This document shows positions 41,101 to 50,300 of a stretch of DNA of 64,000 nt, piece by piece. Origin of the DNA: Eumeta japonica (lineage: Eukaryota; Arthropoda; Insecta; Lepidoptera; Psychidae). Below the pieces are notes generated by a model that saw nothing but the letters and a program-made list of their open reading frames with translations, was not told where the DNA came from and did no database searches. Both the position numbers and the translations under genes were made by a program. The stretch spans positions 1 to 64,000 of the forward strand of contig BGZK01001243.1 in NCBI GenBank assembly GCA_005406025.1, given 5' to 3'. The stretch's first letter is position 1. Every line of letters starts with the position of its first letter.

Positions 41101-44100
41101 TCGACGTGGAATCTTTTTTTAAACGATTTTAAGCTACTTGTTTTTTTAATTTCATACAGCCCTCGCCATTTTATTTTTCATTACGTTCATGACCCATAAC
41201 GCTCAGAAAAGTGGACGGGTGAACGCTGCTGTAATTATTAAATAAATATAACAAATAAGCAGGTTTTTTTTTTCTAATGATCCTGTACAACATTGCGAAG
41301 TAAATCAACTTAATGAATACTATACACACGTTTTCCGCCTTACACCAGCCCCACTGCCGCCACACCGTCTCCGACACGTTCATGATGCGGAACGTATACG
41401 GCCCGGTTATGACCACGAGCGTGGCGTCCGTCGGATTGCAACTCACCTGTAGAATTGTCGATAAAAATAATACGCGAGCATTCACATAATAAACCTTATT
41501 AGCAGAATTATACCTATCGCACGGCTAACTAGCTTCAATGTTTCCTTATATACATTTACACACAGTCAAGAAAGAGAGAAGAAATGACTTCAAAATTCAA
41601 ATGAACGAAAGTAGATGTACACTTGTGCAGGTTTTATCGATAGTAAAGATTAATCATAAACAAAACTCGAAATCTACTTAATTATAAACGTACCATAAAC
41701 ATTAATACTTCAATCGAAAGAATTCCTTACCGCTGTGATGGTTCCTTGCCCACTCGGATTCTGAGCTTTTGCGTGACTCTCGACCTTACCTTTGTCCCAG
41801 TTGTAGTAATAAAGATACCAGTCCGGTTCGCCGGTGATCGCTACCAGATATTTAGAGTCGAAAGTAAACTGGACACACGCAAACTCTCTGGCAGTCGAAT
41901 TTTCAAATGGCACTGTTAATATTTTACGCCTCTTACAAGTGTTTAAATCGTAAACAGTTATTGTTGGCTTCTGTCCTTCCTCCGCCACCTCGTTTAGTGC
42001 CAGCCAACGTCTGAAAATTTATTTAGACTCTTATTGTATTCAGTATTGTAATTAAAATTATACACAAAAACATATTGTGGGTGCAGGTGTGCGTGGGTGT
42101 AAATATAATATGTTAACTTATTAAAAATACTGTTATTCAACTCATGTCTCCTATCTATTTAGTAAACTAAAATAAAGTGAATTTGTTCGTTCTAAATAAT
42201 TAATGAAGTTATTATTATTGCAGAAACTTTTACATAAACAAATAATTAACTATGATAAATGTTTAATTTAATAACTATTAAATTTCCATTCTTTCACATA
42301 TCGATTTTTAGAAGATTTTATTCTGAAGGTAAAAAGAATAATAGATTGTTAAGAAAAATACTACCACGTGCAAATAAATAATACAAACGACGTCAAAGAT
42401 ATTATGCGCAATTAATTTAAACGCATAATCTAAATAAACATTTTTAGACTATCGGTTGAGGAAGTAATGTAGGCCACAAATCAATAAAGCACACTTAAAT
42501 ACGACGTTTGAGAGTGAAAAGAGCGAAGAATGAAAAGAGCGACAGATAGTACTTCGTTACAAAAAATAATATAAGTTACTCCTTAAGATGGGGCATCATT
42601 TGAGTGACGTTTATTAATACGACGCTGAGTCACGTTCATTACTTAATTATGCCACTCTTTCGACATTACATCGCACTTTACAACATTCACGAATTGTTTT
42701 ATTAAAAATCTAAATAACACCCTGAAAATTGTCGCTATTTGCACCTTAATCGTCGAGATTTTCTACCAATGTACACCTTCCCTCGAACTTAAAATCTGCC
42801 ATTTTTAGGGTTCCGCAACAAAATGGCAAAAACGGAACCCTTATAGTTTCGTCATGTCTATCCTTCCGTGTGTCACAGATCTTTCATTCAAAAACTACAA
42901 GACGTATATTGAAATTTATAGTATAGGTATCTTGTAGAAGCCATTACATAGTTTAATAGTTGAATAATAAAAATAAATATGTCTAGGGGGGACACTCCAT
43001 ACATGTAACAGAAGCAAAAAAAAATTTTTCAGGAAACATCAACGGGTGGCATATAGTTTTATTTTTAAACACTAAGGTTTTTAAGCAATTTTTCTGATTA
43101 CTTGAACAATTTCAGAAATAATTGCTCCGAAAGTAGCAGAAATTGTGTCCCTCCTTTATTTTTTAACTGTATATGCAAAAAATATTTAAAAAAAACTACG
43201 CAGTTAACGCTTAATGAATACTTTCAACAATTTTTTTTTTTAATATGATCAGATATACCGTTTTTGAATTATTGCCTAAAAACTGTGTTTCTCAACAAAA
43301 GGACGTGAGTGCTATGAACATACGCTCTTTTGCTGGTGCACCTTAGTTCACACTAGTTTAAGAGTAATAGTTGACATACCTACTTATTTCTCTAGTTATA
43401 GGCGACTAAAATGTTTATATCAATATGTGCGGGAAACATGGAAAAAAGTTCAACATCGTAGTGTTTCATTTGTAGTACATTTCTTTGTAGTTACGGCTTC
43501 GGAACCCTACAGTGAGCGTGATCCGACATACTCTTAGCCGGTTTTTTTTCTATTCAGCTGACCTATTTTCTATGCAGCGTTGATTTTTTGATTAAAAGTC
43601 AACCTCATCTCCGATTTATAAATGTCAGAAGTGTTTAATCAAAGATACACACAGTCTTACAGTCTTATTCGTTTTGTAATTGTGTGCATAGGGTAGTTAA
43701 AAATAGTGCCTCGATATGTTTAAATGTATCACGTACCTCAATCACGAAAGCGAATCTTTCTATACCTATGTATTAATCGGTACAAGCACCGGTGGTGACG
43801 ACAGTCACCTATCTACATTTTTTGTGTTTTTTTGGATCACCTTTAACAGCTGAGTTTAAATATGAAATACTCGGTGTCTCAATTATAGGCAAACCGTGGC
43901 AATTCTTGACAATAAATATTTAGATACATATTATACAAAAATAAAGACAAAACATAGAAATATAATACAGAGAAATTTGAAACTAAAACGAATTCTTGTT
44001 AAGTAATTTATAATAAATACGATATTTTATATTTTTTTTCTAAATGATAAGTAAAATTTGGAGAAAAGTATCTATAACTACGCAGTGTTATATTAATGGA

Positions 44101-47100
44101 TCGTAAAGCAAAGCCGTGAATGTAAACCTATATTCGTTGTTGAATATTTAATGTGGGTCATTTCTAATTCAAAAGCTCTAAAATACCTCTTGCTAGTTTG
44201 TATTAGAGAAAACAAGCACTTAATTGTCCTTAGCCGGACCAAGCTTGCATATTAAAATGGCATTAGAGAGTTCTCATATCTATATAGTGTGAAACGTGCA
44301 AAATAATAGATTTGAAAAAACTACATACCGGTTAGGCGCCAGTGCGAGAGATTTGACTGCCTTAGATTTATCCTGAAGCTTAATAAATCTCTGCTTTTTG
44401 AGTGAGTGGTCGTGCACGACGACCACACCCCCGGCCGGATAAAGAACTTCACTTTCCGAGACATAATGCGCATTGTACCTGTAATCGTGCTGTGGTTTAC
44501 TTCATCTCATAATAGCAATAAGACTTCCAAGTCAAATAGCATGAAAATTTGTAGAAGAATTATTATTTCATCAAAGTCGACGTTAAAACTTTAATAGCAA
44601 ATAATAGAAGACCAATACATCTTTATCGATAAAATGTCGCATATTATATTTAGTAATTGAAAATATCGATTGTAATTGAATGTAACTTTTTTTTATTGAA
44701 CTTTTTTCGACATAGCTGCCATATGTAATACCGAAAAAATACTGAAGCGGCAATACAAAGCTACTCTCTTCATTCTTCATGCTAAGCACAAGATGAGGAC
44801 CATCTTTGAAATATTTTTAGATGGATCGCGGTCCATACAACTTTGGCAGCCACAGCGTTAGAAGATTAGTATTCACATTTTATTTTTATAATAAACAATC
44901 GTCTTTCATTTGGACATTTATCAAAATCCAATTACGCACAAGTGACTCATTCATACCTTTATGGTTTCCAATAAGCACTATTTAATTATCGTACTGTACA
45001 ATTGTAATGTGATACTACGTGATGCAAAAGCGGCTAATGAGAATACTCCACCTACGTGGCGTAAAATATGTATAAGGAATAAAACACGTAGAGCTAGATA
45101 GTTTCGAAATTCAGAATAAAACACTTAAACCCAGATGGGTTTAAGTGTTTTATTGTGAATTTCGTTTATTCTCGCTTAATAAATTACCTGAAAATTTTAA
45201 GGATCACTGAGTGTATAAATATAACCAGAACTAAAAAAATGTCAATGAACCCGAAACGAAGTATCGTAGCACAGACCTTTTAATATTGTTCAGTTTTCTG
45301 AAATATTTCATTTAAAGTAGAATTCAAGATCCACAAGGTACCAAAGTTAATTGCAATGTATCTCCTACCTTTTTCAAATTATATATTTCTAAAATATGAA
45401 AAGCGTCCACAAATTTCAAAAGAAACCTAAATATAAAATTATGTGGACAGAATTCTGCTGTTAACTTTACGACACATTACTGAAATATGGTATTTGCCGA
45501 TAAAAAATATATTAGCAATGCAAAAAAAAAACCTTTAAATACGAAAATGACGATGAAATAGTTTGAATAACAATTTTTTGCCAAATGCGACGAAACCTAA
45601 AATTGAACTGGCATATATTGTAGTAGATAATAATAATGTGGCCATTTGTATATCCGAATTCGTAAACCACTTGTTGGAATTTGACAGCTACTTATTAAAT
45701 TTTTTTAATCACATTATATTGAATAAAAAAAAAACAGACAAAAAGACAATCTAAAATTTTAATCGAAAGTACTCTGTGGTTATCGTATAAAATATATTCC
45801 AAATCTATAAAATTTATATATTAAGTATAATAATAAACAAAACTTTTTTTGTGACTAAACAATATCTTTTATTTATTCATTTCATAAATAATTCAGAATA
45901 ATAAATAAAACTTTTTAACTTGATAAATAAAAACTTAATAAATAAAACGGCTATGCAGTGTTTTAATTATGCATACGAATTTGTAAATAGAAAAAGTACT
46001 TGAGAGGTTATAAATATTCTTTGATATTTAAGGATGAGTAATATTATAATGATTACAAAAGTCATTTTCTTTTTAATTTGTTTCTATAAATATGTATATT
46101 TGTTTCCATGTCTTTATCGCACAAAAACTACTACAGAATTAAAAAAATCAAACATGTGGCACTCAGGGACTGCCGCGGTAAAGCTATTGCATAGCATTTT
46201 TTATCAACTTATGCAATTATAATTACTAATTTATTAATGCAGTATTTTTTTTTCTTTGATATTAATTCAAGTTTTTCATCACTTTCTTCATCAATAAATG
46301 CACTTTGTTTATTCATCTTTAAAATTTTACGCGTATAGCTATTCACCAGCAACTGCTATTCACTGTTGTACATAGGTACACCTATGTATACATATATACC
46401 TACATGTATACTTACGAGGCACATACGATGAGTGTGGCATTATAAAGATATGATAAATACCTATACACCTATATACTTTCTCACAAACAGCTGCTTACGT
46501 ATTCGTCCAATTTCGGAGCAGCTCGTCTCGATCGTGCGAGCTTCGTACAGTCGTACCATATACATACACGAGCGAACGCTCGGCCGAGCTACATGGTAGA
46601 CGGAGTGGGGGGTGTTAGGTTTTATTTTCGTTACGGAATTTCTTGATTCGGTCGCCGCGCTCAAAGCCCGCGATAAAAGCTATGCAATAGCTTAAATAAT
46701 ACTTATTATTGTACAATTCGTGTTTTTCGAGTTCCCTTTAGCTGTTAATCATTTTTCCGTCATCGATATACCATATTGACAACAGAGATATTCCCAATGG
46801 AGCAATAACTCTATAAAACACTTTTTGTTTCCGTGTAATCAACTTTTTTTACACCGATACCTTGAACCTTCGTAATTGTTATAATATTGCAATTAAACAC
46901 ATATGTTTATTACTAGTTAATTACAAAAAATATATTGAGCATTATCGGCACTTAATTTGTGCGCGTTATAATATTTATGAATATCTTTGTAAATGATAAA
47001 AATAAAATATACATGGGGATAAAAGGCAGATTATGTAATAAATAAACAAAAGCCATACGGAACGGAAAAGAGTCACGCTAAATGTTCTACGATTAACAAT

Positions 47101-47817
47101 TTAATTTCAGCCCGTTATGTGATTACAATTCTTTAGACAGTCATAATAAATTCTATTAGTGATGCTGTCAGAACCTATCGGTCATGTTATAAGGTTAAAT
47201 AATTATTTTTCGCCTGCGTTTGTGCATTTTTTAAAGTTTTATATATACGTAGTAAAGAAACTATCACAGTCTGTTTATTTTACTTTACTTTTTCTTATAA
47301 ATAAAAGAGAAAAAATAATCCGTCGGATAACTAGATAGATCCAGTCTAATTTGATCAAATTTGCTATGGTACAATTAAAGAGAAAGTGCGACAAAAAAAG
47401 ACAAAAAAGCTTAGAATTATTTATAATATTGTCTATACTATGTAGATATGTATATTGCATACTATATTTTATAAGGTAGATGAACATCACGGTCGATTTA
47501 CAACAAAATGAGCATATATATCGTCGTAACATAAATTTAATTGCAAACAGTTATCGATACGAATAGGACCTTCATAGGACCTTGAGCGACCGACGAGACG
47601 ACGTGAAAATACACCAAGAATAACCATTTTCTCATCTCGCGTCGCTCGCATTAAGATAAACATGGACGCGATAAAGTCTTGTTACAAGAGCGCATAATTG
47701 AGATTTTGTAACATGTACACCAAATCGAGTAGTTTCAAAAACGTAGACTCACTGTATGTCTATTCTCAATCCGTAGAAGATTCTCGCTGCGATATTAGGT
47801 GCGGTCGTGATGGCCAT
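17120..47817 (-). CDS. CFAP57: Cilia- and flagella-associated protein 57 (WDR65/FAP57)
   Basis: The complement-strand exons are 47753-47817, 44329-44478, 41731-42010, 41330-41446, 39709-39894, 38158-38260, 37981-38086, 37353-37494, 36038-36242, 35525-35742, 32828-32976, 28064-28478, 27507-27647, 27272-27412, 26872-27015, 23833-24064, 23090-23283, 22908-23004, 22694-22786, 22263-22432, 20777-20956, 18601-18795 and 17120-17218. Phases agree throughout, giving about 1273 residues (human 1250). Residues 1 to about 670 are WD40 propellers ([25 protein letters not shown]). The rest is coiled coil, with family blocks [23 protein letters not shown] and [20 protein letters not shown]57 proteins sit on the axoneme, where the Chlamydomonas homologue supports a subset of inner-arm dyneins; in insects sperm tails and ciliated sensory neurons are the expected sites. 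Only the exon 5/6 junction is uncertain. Confidence 0.93.
18464..18483. repeat. 20-mer shared with 38481-38500
   Basis: CGTGACAACGACCGTCAGCA here and the same with one change (T for C at base 16) at 38481-38500, both in CFAP57 introns. The flanks differ. The core CGTGACAACG also bounds the LTR-like repeat near 52 kb. Confidence 0.5.
19200..20430 (+). repeat. Dispersed repeat with ~150-bp internal period, copy 1
   Basis: Begins with GGTTGACCCTGTAGGTCATC and a related line near 19340 (GGCCATCCCTGAAACTTC). Four degenerate units of about 148-150 bp follow, marked by TTTTGGAATTTATCGGTAA (19785-19803 and 19933-19951) and by weaker forms near 19650 and 20082. Each unit repeats phrases such as GATATTTCTTGAA and AAAATATTCTAAAAAAACAC. 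A second copy lies inverted at 62300-63245. No coding capacity is seen. It sits in the CFAP57 intron between exons 22 and 21. Confidence 0.7.
21324..21551 (+). other. Unrecognised 75-codon open frame in a CFAP57 intron
   Basis: Open on the + strand, opposite to the host gene, with fairly normal protein composition ([20 protein letters not shown], then [20 protein letters not shown]). It matches no family I recognise. It may be a fragment of a transposon protein, or chance. Confidence 0.2.
25763..25786. repeat. (GTAT)6 microsatellite
   Basis: Six perfect GTAT units, followed by one interrupted unit. Confidence 0.9.
25971..26032. repeat. 21-bp inverted repeat with 20-nt loop
   Basis: Arms 25971-25991 and 26012-26032 pair at 20 of 21 positions (GCTTATTACTGTTAC core). 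The arm length and loop size resemble a miRNA precursor or a small palindromic MITE. It is intronic to CFAP57. Confidence 0.7.
28541..29164 (-). repeat. Dispersed AGGGTTCCG-family repeat, copy 2
   Basis: Reverse orientation relative to copy 1. It starts TTTTTAGGGTTCTG, has AAAACGGAACCC at 28570, and ends TTCGGAACCCTATAG then CGACATGCTCTTGGCCG. The GGAC run of copy 1 has been lost. It lies in the CFAP57 intron between exons 12 and 11. Confidence 0.75.
30020..31330 (-). pseudogene. Broken hAT transposase, ZBED5-like
   Basis: Three blocks on the minus strand follow the order of a ZBED5-type hAT transposase. Block 31330-31020 has [11 protein letters not shown], then [10 protein letters not shown] and [19 protein letters not shown]. 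Block 30945-30757 has [10 protein letters not shown] and QVRWLSRGK. Block 30568-30020 has [30 protein letters not shown] and a VERGFSTL C-terminus. The presumed catalytic acidic residues (STD, CTD, VE-x-GFS) are still visible, but the frame is interrupted by stops and shifts between blocks, and GAP after CTD has become RRL. No BED finger or terminal repeats were identified. It lies in a CFAP57 intron, in the same orientation as the host. Confidence 0.75.
31869..32556. repeat. Cluster of near-palindromic GTGGACGTCCAC motifs
   Basis: A perfect 16-bp palindrome CCGTGGACGTCCACGG lies at 31869-31884. Related copies are CCATGGACGTCCACGGC (31959-31975), ACATCCACGGCATG (32508-32521) and CCATGGACATCCACG (32543-32557). 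The first two are 90 bp apart and lie in sequence open on both strands. They may be internal repeats of a transposon adjoining the hAT remnant. Confidence 0.7.
32977..35524 (-). other. CFAP57 intron between exons 11 and 10 (2.5 kb)
   Basis: No exon is expected, because the flanks join in phase. A short minus-strand frame at 33342-33480 ([20 protein letters not shown]) looks like part of a protein but was not identified. A GC-richer patch is at 34500-34760. Confidence 0.5.
36300..36986 (+). repeat. Dispersed AGGGTTCCG-family repeat, copy 3
   Basis: Same orientation as copy 1. It starts AACTGGCCAAGAGCATGTCG, has GGACGGACGGACACGACGAA near 36923, and ends TTGGAACCCTAAAAA. In the CFAP57 intron between exons 9 and 8. 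Confidence 0.8.
38158..38273 (-). CDS. CFAP57: CFAP57 exon 6, upstream boundary uncertain
   Basis: The exon ends AAA-G before a GTATTA donor (38157). It joins exon 7 to give [14 protein letters not shown], matching the family's KGFACSAGPG-type blade. Upstream it is open through [14 protein letters not shown]. Two acceptors are possible. CACGTAG puts the start at 38273 and needs exon 5 to stop at 39737, two bases into a codon. AAGAG puts the start at 38260 and fits exon 5 ending at 39709 (ATT GAT/GTATAA). The two versions differ by five residues in a poorly conserved linker. Confidence 0.65.
39895..41329 (-). other. CFAP57 intron between exons 5 and 4 (1.4 kb)
   Basis: AT-rich. It contains the small tandem repeat at 39986-40053. 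The + strand frame at 40336-40659 is low-complexity and hydrophobic and is most likely chance. Confidence 0.5.
39986..40053. repeat. Short tandem duplication around a TA run
   Basis: Two copies of a unit with TATATATAGATTAAACATAC, followed by variants of GATGTGCA. Each copy is about 35 bp and carries a TA dinucleotide tract. Confidence 0.75.
42802..43547 (-). repeat. Dispersed AGGGTTCCG-family repeat, copy 4
   Basis: Reverse orientation. It starts ATTTTTAGGGTTCCGC, has AAAACGGAACCC at 42830 and a decayed GGAC block (CTATCCTTCCGTG), and ends CTTCGGAACCCTACAG then ACTCTTAGCCGG. In the CFAP57 intron between exons 3 and 2. Confidence 0.8.
44479..47752 (-). other. CFAP57 intron 1 (3.3 kb)
   Basis: Begins GTGAGT at 47752 and ends at the TTACAG acceptor next to 44478. 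It contains the hairpin at 45105-45164, very AT-rich sequence around 45500-46300 and a GC-richer patch at 46490-46680. No further exon is needed. Confidence 0.7.
45105..45164. repeat. 29-bp inverted repeat with 2-nt loop
   Basis: Arms 45105-45133 and 45136-45164 pair at 28 of 29 positions around GA. The core is AATAAAACACTTAAACCC and its complement. It lies in CFAP57 intron 1 and could be a small foldback element or a transcribed hairpin. Confidence 0.85.
47753..47817 (-). CDS. CFAP57: CFAP57 exon 1 (start codon)
   Basis: ATG at 47817-47815 in a good context (CACGCCATGG). The exon encodes MAITTAPNI followed by [11 protein letters not shown] and ends with CA before a GTGAGT donor at 47752. 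CA joins G of the next exon to give Gln, leading into [16 protein letters not shown]. Family members start the same way, with a short leader, an FGLR/YGLR motif and then the first propeller strand. The exon is too short to stand out as an open frame, and the whole intron 1 (3.3 kb) separates it from exon 2. Confidence 0.88.
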
Positions 47818-48310
47818 GGCGTGGAAAAAGAAATTCAACAATTCGCCTCGAGCGTTATACCGTTTTCTCGGAAGACGAAAACTACGTCGTCGCCATGGAG
47901 ACCCGGTCGCGGGACGTCGCCGTCGATAAAGAGGCCGGACAGAAAACGGAAAACAAATCGGCTCTACACGTTATACACGTATACGTACATACACGTATAT
48001 ACCTTTGTCGTGAAATCGGTAGATAAACGCATATAAGCATGTTTTTTTTTCCTGCTGGGGTTACGACTCACATGGAAAAAAAAAGAGCGATAAATCGAAC
48101 GGAAGATACCGAAAGTCACATAAGACACATCTGCATGTATATTTCGTAAGCAACGTAAAGTGAACAAAATAAACGTGCGCCGGAGCATTATGGCGCTGGC
48201 CATTCAGCCGGCGCGCGTGATTGGTGCTCAATGTCGCCCGCGGTGTCGTATCCTCCGGGATAAATCGCAATTTCCTCCTCCTCCGGCCGGTTCGTAGTTT
48301 CTTTATTCGT
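47818..48310 (-). promoter_or_regulatory. Likely CFAP57 promoter and 5' UTR region
   Basis: GC-richer than its surroundings, directly upstream of the CFAP57 ATG, with an X-box at 47889-47902. A second GC-rich block with an ATTGG (CCAAT-type) element lies at 48175-48300 and could serve the same promoter or a divergent one. No divergent coding exon was found. The long + strand frame 47698-48036 is the antisense shadow of exon 1 and its leader. Confidence 0.55.
47889..47902 (+). promoter_or_regulatory. X-box (RFX transcription factor site)
   Basis: GTCGCCATGGAGAC fits the X-box pattern RYYVYY-N(1-3)-RRHRAC at every position, with a 2-nt spacer. It lies 72 nt upstream of the CFAP57 start codon. 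RFX factors switch on ciliary genes in animals through such sites close to the start. Orientation does not matter for these near-symmetric sites. Confidence 0.65.
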
Positions 48311-49260
48311 GTATTGAACAAAATATTCCACATGGACAAAACATGACTGCCTGAGTTGAGACAGCTGGCTTGTTAGAAAACTGATGCCACGAACGAAGTA
48401 AAATTTACTGGATACCAGTGAAACAATAATAGAATAAAAATATATATCTTTTTTAATAAAGCAAATATAACAACGTGTGTTATTGTGAATTGTAACAAAA
48501 TGGATTATATTGAAACATTATATTGAAAATGAACTTATCCTAATATCTTACAATAATAATCTATAATCAATAAAAATAAAATAAAAAACGCTTTCAATAA
48601 TTGACCCAAATCAGCTAAAGCCCTATTACATTTGAAAACATTGTAACACTAAAAATTTATAAATGGTATTTTTATTGAGATACAAAAATAAATTGTTAGA
48701 TTAAGGAAATATACAATTTCATTATTTCAATATTCACCATAATTAGTAAACAGTAGTTGGTGCCAGCAAAGATATGACGGACCCAGTCGTGTCTCCACTT
48801 TCATCAACTTGTCTAGAGAATTAGGTGTTGACTTTGGTTATCTCTTGTTTTTTTTGTGTTGATCGCTTTTATTACGGTTATTTTTTTTTGTTTATATTGC
48901 TTTGGCTGAAAGCGATTTCATAATAACTAATCATCGAAAATATTTAAAAAATAACATTTCGTATTTACAGAATTTTGTAACTCATTTCTCGGATCTTATT
49001 AAAAGTACTAATTATGGCTTTTTTTAGTATATAATGATTTCTAATCTAATAGGTACCCAGCTAATCTAAACAGGTTTTTAAAGGCGTATTTTAGTTTTTT
49101 TAGAACTTCTATTTTATTAACATTTCTTAGTAATCGAGTCATTAAACTTTGTAATTCATTTAGCTTTTACTTGCACCTCCACCCTAGTTTCTGTATCGTT
49201 CGGGACCGCTTTCAACTCATAGTTCGTTTCTAATATTTGACTTATTTTTTGAGACTGTAA
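48311..49260. other. AT-rich stretch without recognisable gene
   Basis: No coding block or repeat family was recognised. Confidence 0.4.
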
Positions 49261-49284
49261 TGAAATATATTACGGCAATCCGTC

Positions 49285-49490
49285 AGAATCTATACATATA
49301 TAAGTGAAATACCACTAACTGACTGCCTCATCACGAGACCTCCGAAACCGTAGGTTCGCTTGCCTTAAAATTCGGCATAGTCACTTTTCGCGCTCATAGA
49401 GGATGGGTTTTATGCAAATCCTATCAAAAAAAAAATTCCATCATTTCATATCTATACGGGCGGAGCCGCGGGCAAAAACTACTAACATAT
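49285..49490 (+). repeat. Dispersed repeat fragment ending in CGGGCGGAGCCGCGGGC
   Basis: Runs from ACATATATAAGTGAAATACC to CGGGCGGAGCCGCGGGCAAA. The end motif resembles the 3' end of a repeat I recall from many insects. A reverse-oriented relic of the same motif is in TECR intron 3 (13684-13712). Confidence 0.4.
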
Positions 49491-49623
49491 AAAGACCAAG
49501 AATTTTTTGTTACAGTAGAGACACAAGAAACGCACAAAACAAGTGATCGGGAAACACAAAACAAATCTCATCCGAAACGAAATACCCTCTTATACATATT
49601 TCCCATTTCACAAGATCGCGCTG

Positions 49624-49815
49624 GCTACTTCTTTAGCAGAAAATTGGAGACTTATAATATCCTGGCTGGTAAGTGGCGCCGACTTGACCACAACGAAACG
49701 TCATAGCGTCGGCGGTTGGAAATCGTCCGCTGCCGCAGAAGGCCAAGTTGAGCAATCGATCGAAAACAAAAGACGTATTAATAACGAAATTGCGAGGCCC
49801 ATTACTATCCATTAA
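49624..49815 (+). pseudogene. Crypton-like tyrosine recombinase fragment
   Basis: The end of the open frame reads SGADLTTTKRH, SVGGWKSSAAAEGQVEQS and IENKRRI. This matches the C-terminal catalytic block of insect tyrosine recombinases (LVDSGADLTTLKRHGGWKSS, then AEGY). The tyrosine nucleophile of the AEGY motif is Gln here (codon 49744-49746), and two extra residues sit between RH and GGW. The rest of the recombinase is not recognisable upstream. Dead fragment. Confidence 0.55.
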
Positions 49816-50267
49816 GATTCATCCATCCTCTCGACCGTCAACAACAGCGCGGCGCCAATGGCATCTCGGCAATTAGTTGCTTCTTTTGCTGCACAACGTT
49901 TAGCGTGCGCAGCGCCAATGGTCATAATCTTATTTGTCTCAAAAGTTCCAAAAGAAATTTCTTGAGTAAAAAGAATATATTGAATTATAAGAAGTTCAGT
50001 CAGTGGCGATCTAGCGGCAGCACAATTCTTTCCGAGGCACTCGTTCTTTGTGTAAAGTATTTGATTTTAAAGCAATCTTTCATAAAATAGATATTAAAAA
50101 GGAAGTTTTTATGGATATGCTGTGTGGAGGGTCAACTGTTTTTTAATTTTTTTCTATTTCGTGTATAAAAATTATGATAGGTACCAAAATAAATCAATAA
50201 CTTTATTGATTAATCACCATAAATTTCAAAAACTTTCAACTACATTGTAGAGCACGTTATTGACCGA

Positions 50268-50300
50268 CTTCAAAAAAAGGAGGAAGTACTCAGGTTTTTT
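50268..50300 (+). repeat. Short dispersed-repeat motif (GACCGACTTCAAAAA)
   Basis: GACCGACTTCAAAAAAAGGAGGAAGTACTC resembles the start of a repeat I recall as common in Lepidoptera. A possible partner, GTAGTCGGTTTGTTG, is at 50758. Identity from memory only. Confidence 0.3.

Larger units (their letters stand above)
28064..44478 (-). other. CFAP57: CFAP57 exons 2-12: WD40 propeller half
   Basis: These eleven exons encode residues 22 to about 712. Blades are recognisable by their closing W-x motifs: exon 9 has [10 protein letters not shown], exon 11 [10 protein letters not shown] and exon 12 SICVWKLTN. Exon 3 carries RWLALNE and [21 protein letters not shown], exon 4 [14 protein letters not shown], and exon 5 [16 protein letters not shown]. 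Exon 10 begins [13 protein letters not shown] and contains [12 protein letters not shown], very close to the vertebrate protein. Exon 12 spans the end of the propeller and the start of the helical part. It is GC-richer than its surroundings, as are most exons here. Confidence 0.9.

Noticed and set aside
47698..48036. 112-codon + strand frame
   Set aside because: It is antisense to CFAP57 exon 1 and its promoter; the minus strand carries the recognisable family motif.
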